Assembly: GCA_937905825.1 (NCBI GenBank)
Contig: CALCXM010000187.1
Coordinates: 1 to 64,000, forward strand
DNA: 64,000 nt
Direction of reading: 5' to 3'
Source of the DNA: an uncultured bacterium
GTDB taxonomy: Bacteria > Planctomycetota > UBA1135 > GCA-002686595
Notes under the pieces: model-generated
Databases searched by the model: none
Told to the model about the DNA's origin: nothing
What the model saw: the letters and a program-made list of their open reading frames with translations, nothing else
Shown: positions 62,855 to 64,000 of the stretch, one piece after another
Layout of the letters: every line of letters begins with the position of its first letter
Position numbering within the stretch: the stretch's first letter is position 1
Position numbers and translations under genes: made by a program

Positions 62855-63844
62855 CTACTTTACGTCCCAGCACTCGCCTGCGTAGATCAGGTCCTTGAGA
62901 GTGCCTCTGCCTTTCTTCGCGACGGCTTCGTCGAGCTGGCGGTTGACGGCTTCGTCGTAGACCACGGCGTCGACCACGTGGAAGATTCCGAGGGGGTTCG
63001 GCATCTCCGGGTCATGGTCTAGGGTGGACATGGCGAAGGCAGCGGCGGCCGAACCAGTGGGGTCCCAGACGGCGGCGTCTGCGGCGGAGCAACGCACGAT
63101 AGCGCCACCTTCCCAACGCAGGCCTTTTTCGCCGTCGTTGCCGTAGACCATCTTCTCGCCGGGGATCAAGTCCACGCTGCGATCGTCACGGATCTTCTTG
63201 TCGGACATCTCCCCGAAGCAACCGTCGTTGAAGATCACGCAGTTCTGGTAGATCTCGACGAAGGAGGCGCCCTTGTGCGCGGCCGCGGCCTTCAAGATGC
63301 GCGCCATGTGCTTGAGATTCGTGTCGATGGTGCGCGCGACGAAGGTCGAGTTGCAACCAAGCGCAAAGCTCAGCGGGTTGAAGGGCCGGTCGATGGAACC
63401 CATCGGCGACGTCTTCGTGCGCGTGGTCACGGGCGAGGTCGGGGAGTACTGACCTTTGGTCAGACCGTAGATCTCGTTGTTGAACAGCATCAGGTTGACG
63501 TTCACATTACGACGCAGCAAGTGCGCCAAGTGATTGCCACCGATCGAAAGAGCATCCCCGTCGCCGGTCACGATCCAGGTCGAGATGTCCGGGTTGGCCG
63601 CGGCGAGGCCGGTCGCAACTGCCGGTGCGCGGCCGTGAATGGTATGGAACCCGTAGGTGTCCATGTAGTAGGGGAAACGGCTAGAGCAGCCAATTCCACT
63701 CACGAAGGCCACGTTGTCCTTGTGGACCCCGAGCTCAGCGCAAACACCCTGCACCACATTGAGAATGGCGTAGTCCCCACAACCGGGGCACCAGCGAACA
63801 TCCTGATTGGACTTGAAGTCCTTTTTCGTCAGCGTTTCAGACAT
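62855..63844 (-). CDS. korB: 2-oxoacid:ferredoxin oxidoreductase, beta subunit
   Basis: This 329-aa thiamine-pyrophosphate subunit oxidatively decarboxylates a 2-oxoacid with electrons to ferredoxin. Motifs are WCPGCGDYAILN, SGIGCSSRFPYYMDTYGFHTIHGRAPAVATG, the TPP/Mg site TGDGDALSIGGNHLAHLLRRN, FNNEIYGLTKGQYSPTS and GASFVEIYQNCVIFND. Together these match the 2-oxoglutarate/2-oxoacid type (KorB-like) rather than the pyruvate enzyme. The alpha-subunit gene ends 2 bases before its ATG, so they are co-transcribed. Confidence 0.94.
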   Translation of the reverse strand: MSETLTKKDFKSNQDVRWCPGCGDYAILNVVQGVCAELGVHKDNVAFVSGIGCSSRFPYYMDTYGFHTIHGRAPAVATGLAAANPDISTWIVTGDGDALSIGGNHLAHLLRRNVNVNLMLFNNEIYGLTKGQYSPTSPVTTRTKTSPMGSIDRPFNPLSFALGCNSTFVARTIDTNLKHMARILKAAAAHKGASFVEIYQNCVIFNDGCFGEMSDKKIRDDRSVDLIPGEKMVYGNDGEKGLRWEGGAIVRCSAADAAVWDPTGSAAAAFAMSTLDHDPEMPNPLGIFHVVDAVVYDEAVNRQLDEAVAKKGRGTLKDLIYAGECWDVK

Positions 63845-63846
63845 GT

Positions 63847-64000
63847 CTAGTTCTCCAGCAGGCCTTCGATCTTGCCGGCAAGCTCGTGGGCAGATAGGGG
63901 AAGACCGAGGACTCGGCCGTGCGATAGGAATTCAACGCCCGGGTACTCCGCGCGCAAGATACGAGCCAGTTGGCCCAGGTTGATCTCAGGGACTAGGACC
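63847..64000 (-). CDS. korA: 2-oxoacid:ferredoxin oxidoreductase alpha subunit, C-terminal end (partial)
   Basis: The last 50 codons of a gene running off the window are present: VLVPEINLGQLARILRAEYPG at the start of the visible part, and AGKIEGLLEN at the stop. VPE-NLGQL is the usual C-terminal signature of KorA subunits. It is immediately upstream of korB on the same strand (2-base gap), which supports the assignment. The N-terminus lies outside the window. Confidence 0.85.
   Translation of the reverse strand, partial: VLVPEINLGQLARILRAEYPGVEFLSHGRVLGLPLSAHELAGKIEGLLEN

Overview
The window is high-GC bacterial chromosome that reads as a planctomycete. The evidence is a membrane-bound-dehydrogenase/HEAT/CxxCH haem protein of the kind largely confined to the PVC group (10928-14230), several Ser/Thr kinases and ECF-type sigma factors, Tat-exported sugar isomerase-like TIM barrels, secreted alpha/alpha-toroid proteins, and large secreted beta-helix and RCC1-like proteins with a Cys-containing C-terminal module. 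These surface proteins resemble those of the Saltatorellus/Engelhardtia/Rohdeia type of planctomycetes; that placement is an inference from protein style and was not computed. I saw no rRNA, tRNA, CRISPR array, transposase or phage genes, so this is ordinary chromosome with some locally decayed sequence.

Layout. 1-4.3 kb: end of an upstream gene, a degenerate SDR, a small membrane protein and a 1048-aa beta-helix surface protein. 4.4-7.5 kb: a divergent Ser/Thr kinase fused to a formylglycine-generating-enzyme-like domain. 7.5-15.2 kb: a sugar or cyclitol oxidation locus, with Gfo/Idh/MocA oxidoreductase and TIM-barrel isomerase on the minus strand facing Tat-isomerase, PVC cytochrome dehydrogenase and a second Tat-isomerase on the plus strand. 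15.2-20.3 kb: a secreted toroid protein, then an ECF sigma factor with a Ser/Thr kinase. 20.3-25.1 kb: a frameshifted SGNH hydrolase, gamma-glutamyltransferase and a PhoD-like phosphatase. 25.1-30.5 kb: a methylmalonyl-CoA module (epimerase-like protein, mutA, mutB, meaB), with coding overlaps of 4 bases. 30.5-37.9 kb: serine hydrolase, membrane protein, aminotransferase, a 620-aa orphan lipoprotein, a sigma factor and a CYTH protein. 37.9-40.5 kb: a molybdate-type ABC transporter (modC plus a modA-modB fusion). 40.7-45.2 kb: asparagine synthetase, Ste24-like protease and an orphan mraZ, followed by a 737-bp gap containing three DnaA-box-like sequences. 45.2-48.2 kb: an ECF sigma factor overlapping a YfbK-type VWA protein with an anti-sigma-like N-terminus. 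48.3-53.6 kb: alpha/beta hydrolase, zinc-ribbon protein, a second toroid, and a CBM9/DUF5916 outer-membrane protein. 53.8-55.9 kb: an HDOD protein with a receiver/CheX-like protein. 56.7-60.4 kb: an RCC1-like surface protein, a lipoprotein-like protein and a truncated RCC1-like paralogue. 60.4-64.0 kb: SDR, HD hydrolase, ilvE, korB and the end of korA.

How the genes work together. The clearest pathway is methylmalonyl-CoA to succinyl-CoA, with MeaB as the B12 enzyme chaperone. It could take propionyl-CoA from odd-chain fatty acids or branched-chain amino acids; ilvE and a 2-oxoacid:ferredoxin oxidoreductase are also in the window but are not physically linked to it. A second theme is envelope signalling: two kinases, four sigma factors (three ECF-like, one longer and more divergent, with one stable pairing to a kinase and one to an anti-sigma-like VWA protein), and the HDOD/CheX-like pair.

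The observations I rate highest are a shared C-terminal module on two otherwise unrelated surface proteins, the sigma factor/VWA protein with four LGYxG motifs, the modA-modB fusion, the orphan mraZ beside DnaA-like boxes, the C7-tract frameshift in the SGNH gene, the truncated RCC1 paralogue, and a 161-bp palindromic intergenic element whose ends resemble a second hairpin 24 kb away. None of these alone proves a new system.
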